Source of the DNA: JBDTVS01 sp040007095 | GTDB taxonomy: Bacteria > Acidobacteriota > Vicinamibacteria > Vicinamibacterales > CAVVIG01 | Length of the DNA: 11,555 bases | Direction of reading: 5' to 3' | Assembly (NCBI GenBank): GCA_040007095.1 | Contig: JBDTVS010000102.1 | Coordinates: 1-11,555 of the forward strand | Shown: piece by piece, positions 1-7,451 of the stretch | Numbering within the stretch: position 1 is the first letter of the stretch | Layout of the letters: every line of letters begins with the position of its first letter | Notes under the pieces: model-generated | Seen by the model: only the letters and a program-made list of their open reading frames with translations | What the model was told of the DNA's origin: nothing | Database searches by the model: none | Position numbers and translations under genes: made by a program

Positions 1-156
1 CTCGGCGACCGCATGAATCGCCGTGAACGGCGGGGCGATGACGATTTCCACGTTCGTCACGTCCTTGACGATGCTGCGCAGTTCCTTGGTGAAGAGCACA
101 GCTTCCTGCACGGTCCTGAACATCTTCCAGTTGCCGGCGATGAACGGTATACGCAT
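1..156 (-). CDS. tpiA: Triosephosphate isomerase, N-terminal part (runs off the window)
   Basis: Triosephosphate isomerase interconverts dihydroxyacetone phosphate and glyceraldehyde 3-phosphate in cytosolic glycolysis. Only the first 52 codons are present; the rest lies beyond position 1. Translation from the ATG at 156-154 begins MRIPFIAGNWKMF, the family's N-terminal signature, in which the Asn and Lys of GNWKM (residues 9 and 11) are substrate-binding and catalytic. It continues with the conserved strand EIVIAPPFTAI. An AAGG Shine-Dalgarno-like stretch lies a few bases upstream of this ATG. It follows pgk after 40 bp in the same direction, so it is most likely the third gene of a gap-pgk-tpiA operon. 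The identification is firm from the signature and context, although about four fifths of the protein cannot be checked. Confidence 0.93.
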   Translation of the reverse strand, partial: MRIPFIAGNWKMFRTVQEAVLFTKELRSIVKDVTNVEIVIAPPFTAIHAVAE

Positions 157-196
157 AAGCCTTCTGTCGGGTTGAAGCACTCGTGGAGATTCGGAA

Positions 197-1390
197 CTAT
201 CGATCCGTCAATGCTGCTACACCCGGCAGAATGCGTCCGCCGAGGAACTCGAGCGACGCGCCCCCGCCGGTGGAAATGTGCGTGATGCGGTCCGCGATGC
301 CCGCCTTTTTCACCGCCGCGATGGAGTCGCCGCCGCCGATAATGGTCGTGCCCGCCACCGCCGCCACCGCCTGCGCGACGGCATTGGTACCGGCCGCGAA
401 CGCATCGATTTCGAAGACGCCCATCGGTCCATTCCAGACGACGGTCTTCGCGTCCGCGATCAAGCCGGCGTAGGCCGCGATCGTCTGCGGACCGATGTCC
501 ACGCCAAACCGCTCGGCGATGAACGGGTCGCCAATCTCCAGCACTTCGTGCGCCGCCCCTTCCGCCACGCGATCCGTCACGACGTGATCGACCGGCAGCG
601 CCAGGCGCACGTGTCGTGTCGCGGCGTTGGCCTCGATCGCCCGCGCCGCGTCGAGCTTCTCGTCTTCCACCAGCGAGCGGCCGATCGGCACGCCTCGAGA
701 CTTGAAGAACGTGTAGGCCATGGCGCCGCCGATGATCAGGCGGTCGACCCGACCCAGCATGTTCTCGATCACGTCGATCTTGTCGGACACCTTCGCGCCG
801 CCGAGGATCGCCACGAACGGACGCTCGGGAGATTCGAGCGCGTGCCCGAGATACTGAAGCTCCTTCTCCATCAACAGTCCGGCCGCGGCGCTCGGCATAT
901 GGTGCGTGATGCCTTCGACCGACGCGTGCGCCCGATGCGCGGCTCCGAAGGCGTCGTTGACGTACAGGTCGGCCAGCACCGAGAGCTCGGTCGCGAACCG
1001 TGCCTCGTTCTTCTCTTCCTCCGCGTGGAAGCGGAGGTTTTCGAGCAGCACCACCCGGCTGCCCGGGCGCTCGGCCGCACTGACCGCCGTCCGTGCCGGC
1101 TCGCCGATACAGTCGGTGGCGAACACGACCGAACGCCCGAGCAACTCGGAAAGCCTCGGGATCAGCGGCGCGAGGCTGAAGGCGGGATTGACCGTGCCCT
1201 TGGGCCGGCCCAGGTGGCTGGCCAGGACGACCGTCGCGCCCTCTTCGAGCGCATACCTGATCGTCGGCAGGCACGCCTGGATCCGCGTGTCGTCGCCGAT
1301 CTTCCCGTCCTTGATCGGGACGTTGAAGTCCACGCGCACGAAGACCCGTCTATCGTTGAGATCGAGGTCGCGAATCGACAGCTTGGCCAT
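197..1390 (-). CDS. pgk: Phosphoglycerate kinase
   Basis: Phosphoglycerate kinase transfers phosphate from 1,3-bisphosphoglycerate to ADP, giving 3-phosphoglycerate and ATP in the cytosol. The 397-residue product has the usual bacterial length. Visible landmarks are the signature RVFVRVDFNVP near the N-terminus, SHLGRPKG in the substrate-binding domain, LENLRFH, AILGGAKVSDKI at the hinge, VWNGPMGVFE, and the C-terminal nucleotide loop ending HISTGGGASLEFLGG. I chose the ATG at 1390, which gives MAKLSIRDLDL, over an in-frame ATG at 1423. The upstream one would add 11 residues absent from the family and lies inside a hairpin. No clear Shine-Dalgarno precedes 1390, so translation may depend on coupling to gap, whose stop lies 42 bp upstream. 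It is the middle gene of the glycolytic operon. Confidence 0.97.
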   Translation of the reverse strand: MAKLSIRDLDLNDRRVFVRVDFNVPIKDGKIGDDTRIQACLPTIRYALEEGATVVLASHLGRPKGTVNPAFSLAPLIPRLSELLGRSVVFATDCIGEPARTAVSAAERPGSRVVLLENLRFHAEEEKNEARFATELSVLADLYVNDAFGAAHRAHASVEGITHHMPSAAAGLLMEKELQYLGHALESPERPFVAILGGAKVSDKIDVIENMLGRVDRLIIGGAMAYTFFKSRGVPIGRSLVEDEKLDAARAIEANAATRHVRLALPVDHVVTDRVAEGAAHEVLEIGDPFIAERFGVDIGPQTIAAYAGLIADAKTVVWNGPMGVFEIDAFAAGTNAVAQAVAAVAGTTIIGGGDSIAAVKKAGIADRITHISTGGGASLEFLGGRILPGVAALTDR

Positions 1391-1406
1391 TTGGTGAGCA
1401 CCACAA

Positions 1407-1424
1407 GATGGGCGTTGGCCCATC
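1407..1424 (-). promoter_or_regulatory. Hairpin between gap and pgk
   Basis: A perfect 7-bp inverted repeat, GATGGGC and GCCCATC, is separated by a 4-base loop. In the minus-strand transcript it starts 8 bases after the gap stop and ends 16 bases before the pgk ATG. No run of U follows, so it does not look like a normal intrinsic terminator. A processing or stability element that sets different gap and pgk levels is a reasonable guess. The function is inference; the fold is plain in the sequence. Confidence 0.45.
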
Positions 1425-1432
1425 CCTCGGCG

Positions 1433-2440
1433 TCAAATTCCCCGTTTCACCAGGAGTCGGAGCAGGTCCACGCAGCGATTCGAGTAGCCCCACTCGTTGT
1501 CGTACCACGACAGCACCTTCACGAAATCGCCGTCCATGACTTTCGTGTAGGGCGCGTCGACGATCGAGGAATGGGGGTTGCCTTTGAAATCGATCGAGAC
1601 GAGCTCGTCGGTTGAAAATTGCAGGATGCCCTTCAGCGGACCTTCGGCGGCCTCCTTCAACGCCGCGTTCAATTCATCGGCGCTGGTCTTCTTGTCGACA
1701 ATCGCGGCCAGATCGACCACCGACACATTCGGCGTCGGCACCCGCATCGCAAATCCGTCGAGCTTGCCCTTGAGCTCCGGCAACACTTCGCCGACTGCCG
1801 ACGCGGCGCCGGTGGTGGTGGGAATCATCGACAGCGCCGCCGCGCGCGCGCGCCGCAGATCCTTGTGCGGCAGGTCGAGCAGGTTCTGATCGTTGGTGTA
1901 GGAGTGAATCGTCGTCATCCACCCTTTCCTGATGCCGCAGGTTTCGTGGATGACTTTGGCCAGCGGCGCCAGGCAGTTGGTGGTGCACGATGCATTCGAA
2001 ATGATGTGGTGCTTCTGTGGATCGTACTTCTCGTCGTTCACCCCGAGGACGACCGTGAGGTCGGGCCCCTTGGCCGGGGCGGTGATCACCACCTTCTTGG
2101 CGCCCGCCGCGATGTGCTTGGCGGCCGCGTCGCGTTCGGTGAAAAGGCCGGTCGACTCGAAGACGATGTCGACGCCGAGATCCTTCCAGGGCAACTGCGC
2201 CGGATCACGCAGCGACAGCACCTTGAACTCGTCGCCGTCGACGGAGATGCTGTCGGCCTTGGCCTCGACGGCTCCGTGCAGGTTGCCCAGCACCGAGTCG
2301 TACTTGAGCAGGTGGGCGAGTGTTTTGGCGCTGGTCAAATCATTGACCGCGACGAAGTCGATATTGCTGTCGCCCATCGCCGCCCGCATGATGTTGCGGC
2401 CGATCCGACCGAACCCGTTAATGCCGATCCGTACAGGCAT
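1433..2440 (-). CDS. gap: Glyceraldehyde-3-phosphate dehydrogenase, type I
   Basis: This NAD-dependent glycolytic enzyme oxidises glyceraldehyde 3-phosphate to 1,3-bisphosphoglycerate. The 335 residues match the family length. The Rossmann motif GINGFGRIGRN is at residues 6-16. Asp34 in AVNDLT, after the second strand, is the acidic residue that favours NAD over NADP. The active-site motif SNASCTTNC has its catalytic Cys at 152, and the later AALSMIPTTTGAA and YDNEWGYSNR segments are intact. The ATG at 2440 has a good Shine-Dalgarno, GGAGGA, about 6 bases upstream. It is the first gene of the leftward gap-pgk-tpiA operon, behind a near-consensus promoter. Nothing suggests the Calvin-cycle NADP-type enzyme. 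Confidence 0.97.
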   Translation of the reverse strand: MPVRIGINGFGRIGRNIMRAAMGDSNIDFVAVNDLTSAKTLAHLLKYDSVLGNLHGAVEAKADSISVDGDEFKVLSLRDPAQLPWKDLGVDIVFESTGLFTERDAAAKHIAAGAKKVVITAPAKGPDLTVVLGVNDEKYDPQKHHIISNASCTTNCLAPLAKVIHETCGIRKGWMTTIHSYTNDQNLLDLPHKDLRRARAAALSMIPTTTGAASAVGEVLPELKGKLDGFAMRVPTPNVSVVDLAAIVDKKTSADELNAALKEAAEGPLKGILQFSTDELVSIDFKGNPHSSIVDAPYTKVMDGDFVKVLSWYDNEWGYSNRCVDLLRLLVKRGI

Positions 2441-2469
2441 GGACTGTCCTCCAGATGGTGAAACGTTTG

Positions 2470-2498
2470 ATTCTAATCAAGCGGTTGCAGCCCGTCAA
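2470..2498 (-). promoter_or_regulatory. Sigma70-like promoter of the gap-pgk-tpiA operon
   Basis: Read on the minus strand, TTGACG (2498-2493) is followed after exactly 17 bases by TAGAAT (2475-2470). Each hexamer matches consensus at five of six positions. The predicted transcript start near 2463 leaves a short leader of about 23 bases before the gap ATG, which includes the GGAGGA ribosome binding site. It is the best promoter match I found in the window. Confidence 0.7.
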
Positions 2499-2514
2499 AC
2501 CGTGCGGCTATACT
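2485..2514 (+). promoter_or_regulatory. Candidate promoter of the waaA-led LPS operon
   Basis: On the plus strand, TTGCAG (2485-2490) is followed after 18 bases by TATACT (2509-2514). The -10 is good (five of six) but the -35 is weak (three of six). Its -35 falls inside the 17-base spacer of the oppositely directed gap promoter. A transcript from about 2521 would have a leader of some 65 bases. That leader contains the palindrome CCTTGCAAGG (2532-2541) and a 6-bp hairpin, AGCGGC with GCCGCT (2542-2559). Confidence 0.45.
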
Positions 2515-2585
2515 TCACCCAGCCCTTAAAGCCTTGCAAGGAGCGGCCTTACCGCCGCTTGGCCGTCGGTGCCCGTGCTTCAGCG

Positions 2586-3914
2586 ATGTATCTCACCTAT
2601 AGCGTCCTCACACTGATTGTCTTCACGCTCGTCTCGCCGTATTTCCTTTACCAGGCGATTCGCTACAAGAAGTACATCGGCGGTCTGCGCCAGCGGCTGG
2701 GATTTCTTCCGCTCACCTTCAACCTCGACGGCGAAGAGTCCATCTGGATCCACGCCGTATCGGTCGGTGAAACACTGACGGCGCGGGCGCTCGCCGCCGA
2801 TCTCAAGAGCCGCTATCCGCACCTGCGTCTCTTCCTCTCGACGACGACGATGGCCGGACAGCAGGTGGCAGGGCACCTCCAGCATCTGGACGGCGTTTTC
2901 TACTTCCCGTTCGATTGGGCCTTCATCGTCCGTCGCACGCTGGACCTCGTCAAGCCGCGGGTGTTCATCATGATGGAGACCGAGATCTGGCCGAACCTGC
3001 TGCGGGCCTGCCGCGCCCGTGGCGTGAAGACGATCCTCATCAACGGGCGCATCTCGTCGCGGTCGTACTCGCGCTACCGGCTGATTCGGCCCTTCTTCAA
3101 GACCGTCCTGGCCGACGTCGATCGGTTTTGCGTTCAGAGCGAAGAATCGTCGCGGCGTCTGTTGGCGCTCGGCGCTGATCCGTCGCGGGTCACGATCACC
3201 GGCAGCCTGAAATTCGATTCACTCGAACTGCCGGCGCCGATGTCGCACGCCCGGCCCCGCGAGCGGGTGTTGCGTTTCTTCCGGCTGGCGCCGAATCGGC
3301 TGGTGGTCGTCGCGGGAAGCACGATGCGGGGCGAAGAAGCCGCGGTCCTGCGCGCCTTCGCGCGCGTGAAGGCGCGCGCGCCGACCGCGCTCGCGGTCCT
3401 GGCGCCCCGGCATCCGGAGCGGTTTGCGGAAGTCGAGCGTCTGGCGCGGAGCGCCGGCTTCGCGACCGTGCGTCGTTCCGAGCTCGCGATCGATACCGAG
3501 CCCAGGGCCGACGTCGTCGTCCTCGATACGATCGGCGAGCTGGCTCAGCTGTATCAGATCGCCACGGCGGTATTCGTGGGTGGAAGCCTGGTCGACCACG
3601 GCGGCCACAACATCCTCGAGCCCGCCATCTTCGGCAAACCGATTGTCTTCGGCCCGCACATGCAGAACTTCCGGGAGATCGCCGACACGTTTCTTGCGAA
3701 TGGCGCGGCCGTCCAGGTTCAACCTGATCAGCTCGACGAGGCGTTATCGAGCCTGCTGATCGATCCGGTCCGCCGCGCACGGCTCGGCGCCGCCGCGCGG
3801 GCACTGGTCGAGGCAAACCGCGGCGCCAAGGAAAAAACCCTGACGGTCATCGCGGAGATCGCGCCGCCGCCAGCCAGCCGCGGCGTCATTCGTCCCTTCC
3901 GATTGGTTAATTGA
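2586..3914 (+). CDS. waaA: 3-deoxy-D-manno-octulosonic acid (Kdo) transferase
   Basis: WaaA (KdtA) transfers Kdo from CMP-Kdo to the lipid IVA precursor at the cytoplasmic face of the inner membrane, starting the LPS inner core. The 442-residue product is close to family length. Residues 1-24 form one hydrophobic membrane anchor (MYLTYSVLTLIVF and onward). HAVSVGE at 56-62 carries the conserved Glu of the active site, ETEIWPN is at 131-137, and the C-terminal nucleotide-sugar motif GGSLVDHGGHNILEPA is at 332-347. Upstream in-frame sequence overlaps the gap promoter region and is not WaaA-like, so the ATG at 2586 is the likely start, although no Shine-Dalgarno precedes it. It is the first of six contiguous LPS genes; lpxK begins on the base after its stop. 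The sequence does not show how many Kdo residues it adds. Confidence 0.95.
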   Translation: MYLTYSVLTLIVFTLVSPYFLYQAIRYKKYIGGLRQRLGFLPLTFNLDGEESIWIHAVSVGETLTARALAADLKSRYPHLRLFLSTTTMAGQQVAGHLQHLDGVFYFPFDWAFIVRRTLDLVKPRVFIMMETEIWPNLLRACRARGVKTILINGRISSRSYSRYRLIRPFFKTVLADVDRFCVQSEESSRRLLALGADPSRVTITGSLKFDSLELPAPMSHARPRERVLRFFRLAPNRLVVVAGSTMRGEEAAVLRAFARVKARAPTALAVLAPRHPERFAEVERLARSAGFATVRRSELAIDTEPRADVVVLDTIGELAQLYQIATAVFVGGSLVDHGGHNILEPAIFGKPIVFGPHMQNFREIADTFLANGAAVQVQPDQLDEALSSLLIDPVRRARLGAAARALVEANRGAKEKTLTVIAEIAPPPASRGVIRPFRLVN

Positions 3915-4982
3915 TTGAACCCCGCGAGCCTGATCTATGGCGCGGTAGCCACGTGGCGGCGCCGTTGGTACTGCGCCGACCCGGCGCGCAGGCGGCGGCT
4001 CCGGCGTCCTGTCGTGAGCGTCGGGAATCTCCGTGTCGGCGGCAGCGGGAAGACCCCCGTCGTGGCCGCGATTGCCCGGCTCCTCGTCGAGCAGGGTGAA
4101 TGTCCGTCTGTGTTGTCGCGCGGGTACGGCCGGCTGGCGGCGCCCGACGGCGTCACGGTCGTATCGAACGGTCGCACCATCCTGGCGGACGTGCGCTCGG
4201 CGGGGGACGAACCGTTGATGCTGGCGCGCGCGTTGCCGGCGGTTCCGGTGTTGGTCGGGGCGGACCGGTATCTCTCGGGGCGTCTCGCTGAAGAAAAGCT
4301 CGGGGTCACGGTCCACCTGCTGGACGACGGCTTTCAGCATTTCGGCCTGGCGCGCGACGTGGATTTGCTGGTGAGCGGTGAGGAGGATCTGACCGACTGT
4401 CCCCTGCCGGTCGGTCGTCTGCGCGAGCCGCTGGCAGTTGCGGCGCAGGCTGATGCCGCACTGGTCGCGGCGAGCTACGCGGAGGCGGCGGCGCGGGTCG
4501 GACGCGCGCTGGGCGTGTCGAACACGTTTCGCGTCGCGCGCACCACTGGCGCGCCCTGGTTTGTGGCCACTCGAGAGACCGTCGTCGTGCCGACCGATGA
4601 GCCGGTCTTCGCGGTCGCAGGCATCGCGCGCCCGCAGCGCTTCTTTTCAGATGTCGAATCCGCAGGCTGGCGGCTGGTTGGCGCCATGGCCTTTCGCGAT
4701 CATCACATGTTCACGGATCGTGACGTCGCGAGAATCGCGGCGGCCGCACGAGCAGCGGGCGCGACGATCGTGATGACCACCGAAAAAGACGCGGTGCGGC
4801 TCGAGGCCGTCGCCATCGACGGGGTACCCATCGCCGCCGTCCCGCTGACGGTCACGATCGAACCTGCCCCGGAATTTTGCCGCTGGATCTGCTCGCGCCT
4901 CGCAGCGGCCCGGCGAGAGCGTCGCGCAGCCGGCGACCCGCGCGCGGCACCAGACGCCTGGCATCTTGCAGCCGCTCAGTGA
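3915..4982 (+). CDS. lpxK: Tetraacyldisaccharide 4'-kinase (lipid A 4'-kinase)
   Basis: LpxK phosphorylates the 4' position of the tetraacyldisaccharide 1-phosphate precursor with ATP at the inner membrane, giving lipid IVA. With the TTG start the product has 355 residues. The Walker A region GNLRVGGSGKTP is at 37-48, SRGYGR at 68-73, AGDEP at 96-100 and the family motif DDGFQH at 137-142. The N-terminus (IYGAVATWRRRWY) fits the amphipathic membrane-binding segment of the family. The TTG at 3915 follows the waaA stop with no gap. No better ATG or GTG lies in frame before the Walker motif, so I accept TTG and infer translational coupling. The last 25 or so residues (rich in Arg and Ala) have no obvious conserved role. 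Confidence 0.93.
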   Translation: MNPASLIYGAVATWRRRWYCADPARRRRLRRPVVSVGNLRVGGSGKTPVVAAIARLLVEQGECPSVLSRGYGRLAAPDGVTVVSNGRTILADVRSAGDEPLMLARALPAVPVLVGADRYLSGRLAEEKLGVTVHLLDDGFQHFGLARDVDLLVSGEEDLTDCPLPVGRLREPLAVAAQADAALVAASYAEAAARVGRALGVSNTFRVARTTGAPWFVATRETVVVPTDEPVFAVAGIARPQRFFSDVESAGWRLVGAMAFRDHHMFTDRDVARIAAAARAAGATIVMTTEKDAVRLEAVAIDGVPIAAVPLTVTIEPAPEFCRWICSRLAAARRERRAAGDPRAAPDAWHLAAAQ

Positions 4983-5929
4983 GACACCGACTCGAGTACT
5001 TGATCGTCCGGGGCCTCATCAACGCAGTCCGCGTCATGCCCGACGCGGTCGTGCGGGCGATGGGCCACGCGCTCGGTCTGGCGTTCTACACACTCGACCG
5101 CGCGCATCGGCGCATCGCCGAACGCAATCTCGCGACGGCGTTTCCCACGCGGACGGCGCACGAACGCCGGGCGATCGCGCGGGGTGCGTTCACCCATTTC
5201 GGCCGGTTGCTGCTCGAGTTGTTGAAATTCAGCACGCTCTCCCTCGAGGCGATGATCGCTCGGGTCGAGTTCGACGGCGAGGACCGCGCACGGATCGCCT
5301 ACGCACAGGGCAAAGGCGTGCTTTTCTTCACGGGGCACTTCGGCTATTGGGAGCTGCACGCGATCGCCCACGGCCTGCGAATCGAACCAATCGGCGTTCT
5401 GGCGCGTGCGCTCGACAACCAGGATTTGAACGGCGTGCTGGAGGGCATTCGCCAGCGTACCGGGAATACCGTGATCTACCGTCGGGGGGCCATCCGCCGC
5501 GTGATGCGGATGCTGCACGCCGGCCACGGCATCGCACTGTTGATCGATCAGCACATTCAAGGTCGCGACGGTATTTACGTGGACTTCTTCGAGCGGCCGG
5601 CGGCGACGACCTCGGCGCTGGCGGCGTTGGCGCTGCGCACCGGAGCCCCGGTGGTGCCGGTGTTCGCGCTGCCGCTCGGCGGTGGTCGCTATCGTATGAT
5701 CTACGAGCATCCGGTCGAGCCGCCGCAGGCCGACAGCGACCAGGCGATCCGCGAATTCACGCAGCGATGCACCGATGTGCTCGAGATGTATGTCCGTCGG
5801 CATCCGGACCTCTGGTTGTGGATGCACCGACGGTGGCGCGACGGCGGACCCTCGCTCGATGGTGTTCCCGGGATGTTCCCGGTCACGGTGAAGGACGCTG
5901 AAGAAGAACCCACATGGCCCGACTCGTAA
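4979..5929 (+). CDS. Lipid A biosynthesis lauroyl/myristoyl acyltransferase (LpxL/HtrB family)
   Basis: This family adds a secondary acyl chain to Kdo-lipid A at the inner membrane. Translation from GTG at 4979 gives 316 residues. This start overlaps the lpxK stop as GTGA and leads straight into a hydrophobic segment (LEYLIVRGLINAVRVM). A longer reading from an ATG at 4877 would add an Arg-rich shadow of lpxK and is unlikely. Family landmarks are RAHRRIAERNL at 41-51, the catalytic HX4E motif in TGHFGYWE (His120, Glu125), GIALLIDQH, and the C-terminal WLWMHRRW. The sequence alone does not show whether it acts like LpxL, LpxM or LpxP, so I give no exact symbol. The stop overlaps waaF by 16 bp. 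Confidence 0.9.
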   Translation: MRHRLEYLIVRGLINAVRVMPDAVVRAMGHALGLAFYTLDRAHRRIAERNLATAFPTRTAHERRAIARGAFTHFGRLLLELLKFSTLSLEAMIARVEFDGEDRARIAYAQGKGVLFFTGHFGYWELHAIAHGLRIEPIGVLARALDNQDLNGVLEGIRQRTGNTVIYRRGAIRRVMRMLHAGHGIALLIDQHIQGRDGIYVDFFERPAATTSALAALALRTGAPVVPVFALPLGGGRYRMIYEHPVEPPQADSDQAIREFTQRCTDVLEMYVRRHPDLWLWMHRRWRDGGPSLDGVPGMFPVTVKDAEEEPTWPDS

Positions 5930-6876
5930 TCGTGGCGCCGAACTGGCTCGGCGACGCGGTCATGGCGCTGCCGGCGATTGCCGACATCCGAAAAGCGTTG
6001 CCCGGCACAGCCGTCGCCGTCGTGGCGAAACCGGCCGTGGCCTCGTTGTTCACCATGGTGTCTGATGTCGACGAAGTGATTGCAAAAGGGACGCGGCCAT
6101 CCGCCGACATCGGGCTGCTGCTGCCGAATTCGTTTCGGTCGGCGCTCGACCTCGCCCGCGCTGGTGTCCCCCAACGCTGGGGCTATCGATCCGACTGCCG
6201 TGGACCGCTGCTGACACGCGCCGTCGAGCGGCCGGCCGCCGGTCTCCATCAGGTGGAGTACTACCAGCATCTGGTGCACGCCCTGGGATTCGTGAGCGGC
6301 CCCGCGCAGCCGCGGCTCGAGATGACGCCGGAGATCCGCGCTGCCGGCGCGCGTGCGCTCGCCGCCGCAGGGTGGGATGGAACGGGCTCTCTGGTCGCCC
6401 TGGCGCCGGGTGGCGCGTATGGCGGCGCCAAACGCTGGCCGCCGGAATATTTTGCTGCACTCGCTCGCGAGCTCGCCTCCGACGGTCTCCGCACCGTCAT
6501 CGTCGGCACCGCAGCGGACGAACGGACGAGAGGCGAGATCGCGGCGGCTCTTGGCCCGGACGCAGCCGCGCACATTGATCTTGTCGGCCGCACCGACGTG
6601 CCGGCGCTGGCCGGCGTGCTGTCGCACGTTCGCGCCCTCGTGGCGAACGATTCCGGGGTGGTGCACCTCGCGGCGGCGCTCGGCGTGCCGACGGTGACGC
6701 TGTTCGGCCCCATGGACGAACGCCTGACCGCGCCGCGCTCCGCTTCGGCCCACACGGTCCTCGCCCATCCGGTCTGGTGTCGTCCGTGCATGCTTCGCGA
6801 ATGCCCGCTCGATCACAGCTGCATGCGAGGTATTTCTACCGCCGCGGCGGCGGCAGCGGCGAGGCAGATGCTATGA
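5914..6876 (+). CDS. waaF: ADP-heptose:LPS heptosyltransferase II (GT9 family)
   Basis: WaaF transfers the second L-glycero-D-manno-heptose from ADP-heptose to heptosyl-Kdo2-lipid A on the cytoplasmic side. The 320 residues have the two-domain GT-B layout. The N-terminal APNWLGDAVMALPA (8-21) holds the conserved catalytic Asp14. LAPGGAYGGAKRWP (163-176) starts the C-terminal ADP-heptose domain, and ANDSGVVHLAAALGVPTVTLFGP (244-266) is the donor-binding signature. The tail carries a Cys cluster, CRPCMLRECPLDHSCM (289-304), common in this subfamily, then a run of Ala. The sequence PNWLGDAVM, rather than the RLGALGDVVH of the gene at 9663, separates heptosyltransferase II from I. GAAGAAG lies upstream of the ATG. 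It overlaps the acyltransferase gene by 16 bp and gmhB by 4 bp (ATGA). Confidence 0.9.
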   Translation: MARLVIVAPNWLGDAVMALPAIADIRKALPGTAVAVVAKPAVASLFTMVSDVDEVIAKGTRPSADIGLLLPNSFRSALDLARAGVPQRWGYRSDCRGPLLTRAVERPAAGLHQVEYYQHLVHALGFVSGPAQPRLEMTPEIRAAGARALAAAGWDGTGSLVALAPGGAYGGAKRWPPEYFAALARELASDGLRTVIVGTAADERTRGEIAAALGPDAAAHIDLVGRTDVPALAGVLSHVRALVANDSGVVHLAAALGVPTVTLFGPMDERLTAPRSASAHTVLAHPVWCRPCMLRECPLDHSCMRGISTAAAAAAARQML

Positions 6877-7451
6877 CCCAGCGTCAGGCAGGCGCCGTCT
6901 TTCTCGACCGTGATGGCACGGTGATCGAGGAAATCGGATATCTCGATCGCGTCGACAGGCTGTCGCTCTATCCGTGGTCAATCGATGCCATTCGCGTGCT
7001 GAATCGGGCCGGCTTCCGTGTCGTCCTCGTCACCAATCAGTCCGGGGTGGCGCGCGGGTTCTTCACCGAAGCGATTGTCGACGAGGTGCATCGTCACCTC
7101 GCGTCGCTGCTGGCCGAGGGCGGAGCGCACCTGGACGCGTACTACTATTGCCCGCACCATCCGGACGGCAGCATCGAGCCGTACGCACGAAGATGTGAAT
7201 GCCGCAAGCCCGGCCGGGCACTCGTCGACCGCGCCGCCGGTGAGTTCGGGATCGATCCAAGCCAATCATTCGTGGTCGGCGACAGATGGCTGGACGTCGA
7301 GCTGGCCCGCGCGATTGGCGGCCGCGGGATCCTGGTCCGGACCGGCTATGGCGCCGGCGAAGAACAGCGGCCCCGCCCCGCGTTGACGGCCGATGCCATC
7401 GTCGACAATCTCGTTGGCGCAGTCGGGTGGATCTTGAGACATGCCAGCTGA
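6873..7451 (+). CDS. gmhB: D-glycero-beta-D-manno-heptose 1,7-bisphosphate 7-phosphatase
   Basis: GmhB removes the 7-phosphate from heptose 1,7-bisphosphate, between the HldA kinase and HldC adenylyltransferase steps of ADP-heptose synthesis in the cytosol. The 192-residue HAD phosphatase has DRDGT at 12-16 (nucleophile Asp12, general acid Asp14), TNQSG at 54-58 (motif II), Lys112 in CRKPG (motif III) and GDRWLD at 136-141 (motif IV). The four zinc ligands typical of this family are visible as CPH (Cys93, His95) and CEC (Cys108, Cys110). I place the start at the ATG at 6873, which overlaps the waaF stop as ATGA; an upstream in-frame ATG would read through the waaF tail. It overlaps hldA by 11 bp. 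Confidence 0.94.
   Translation: MTQRQAGAVFLDRDGTVIEEIGYLDRVDRLSLYPWSIDAIRVLNRAGFRVVLVTNQSGVARGFFTEAIVDEVHRHLASLLAEGGAHLDAYYYCPHHPDGSIEPYARRCECRKPGRALVDRAAGEFGIDPSQSFVVGDRWLDVELARAIGGRGILVRTGYGAGEEQRPRPALTADAIVDNLVGAVGWILRHAS

Noticed and set aside
1391..1423. Upstream ATG giving pgk 11 extra residues
   Set aside because: The extra residues are not part of the Pgk family, and the ATG is buried in the 1407-1424 stem.
278..1615. 445-codon plus-strand open frame antisense to pgk and gap
   Set aside because: Its translation is Arg/Asp/His-rich with no family resemblance, and the opposite strand encodes a clear Pgk; it is a GC-rich shadow frame.
4877..4978. Upstream ATG extending the lipid A acyltransferase by 34 residues into lpxK
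   Set aside because: The extension is Arg/Ser/Pro-rich shadow sequence; the GTG at 4979 with a 4-bp stop-start overlap fits the operon and the hydrophobic N-terminus.
5701..6816. 371-codon minus-strand frame over the acyltransferase and waaF genes
   Set aside because: Shadow of two real genes; composition typical of antisense frames in GC-rich DNA.
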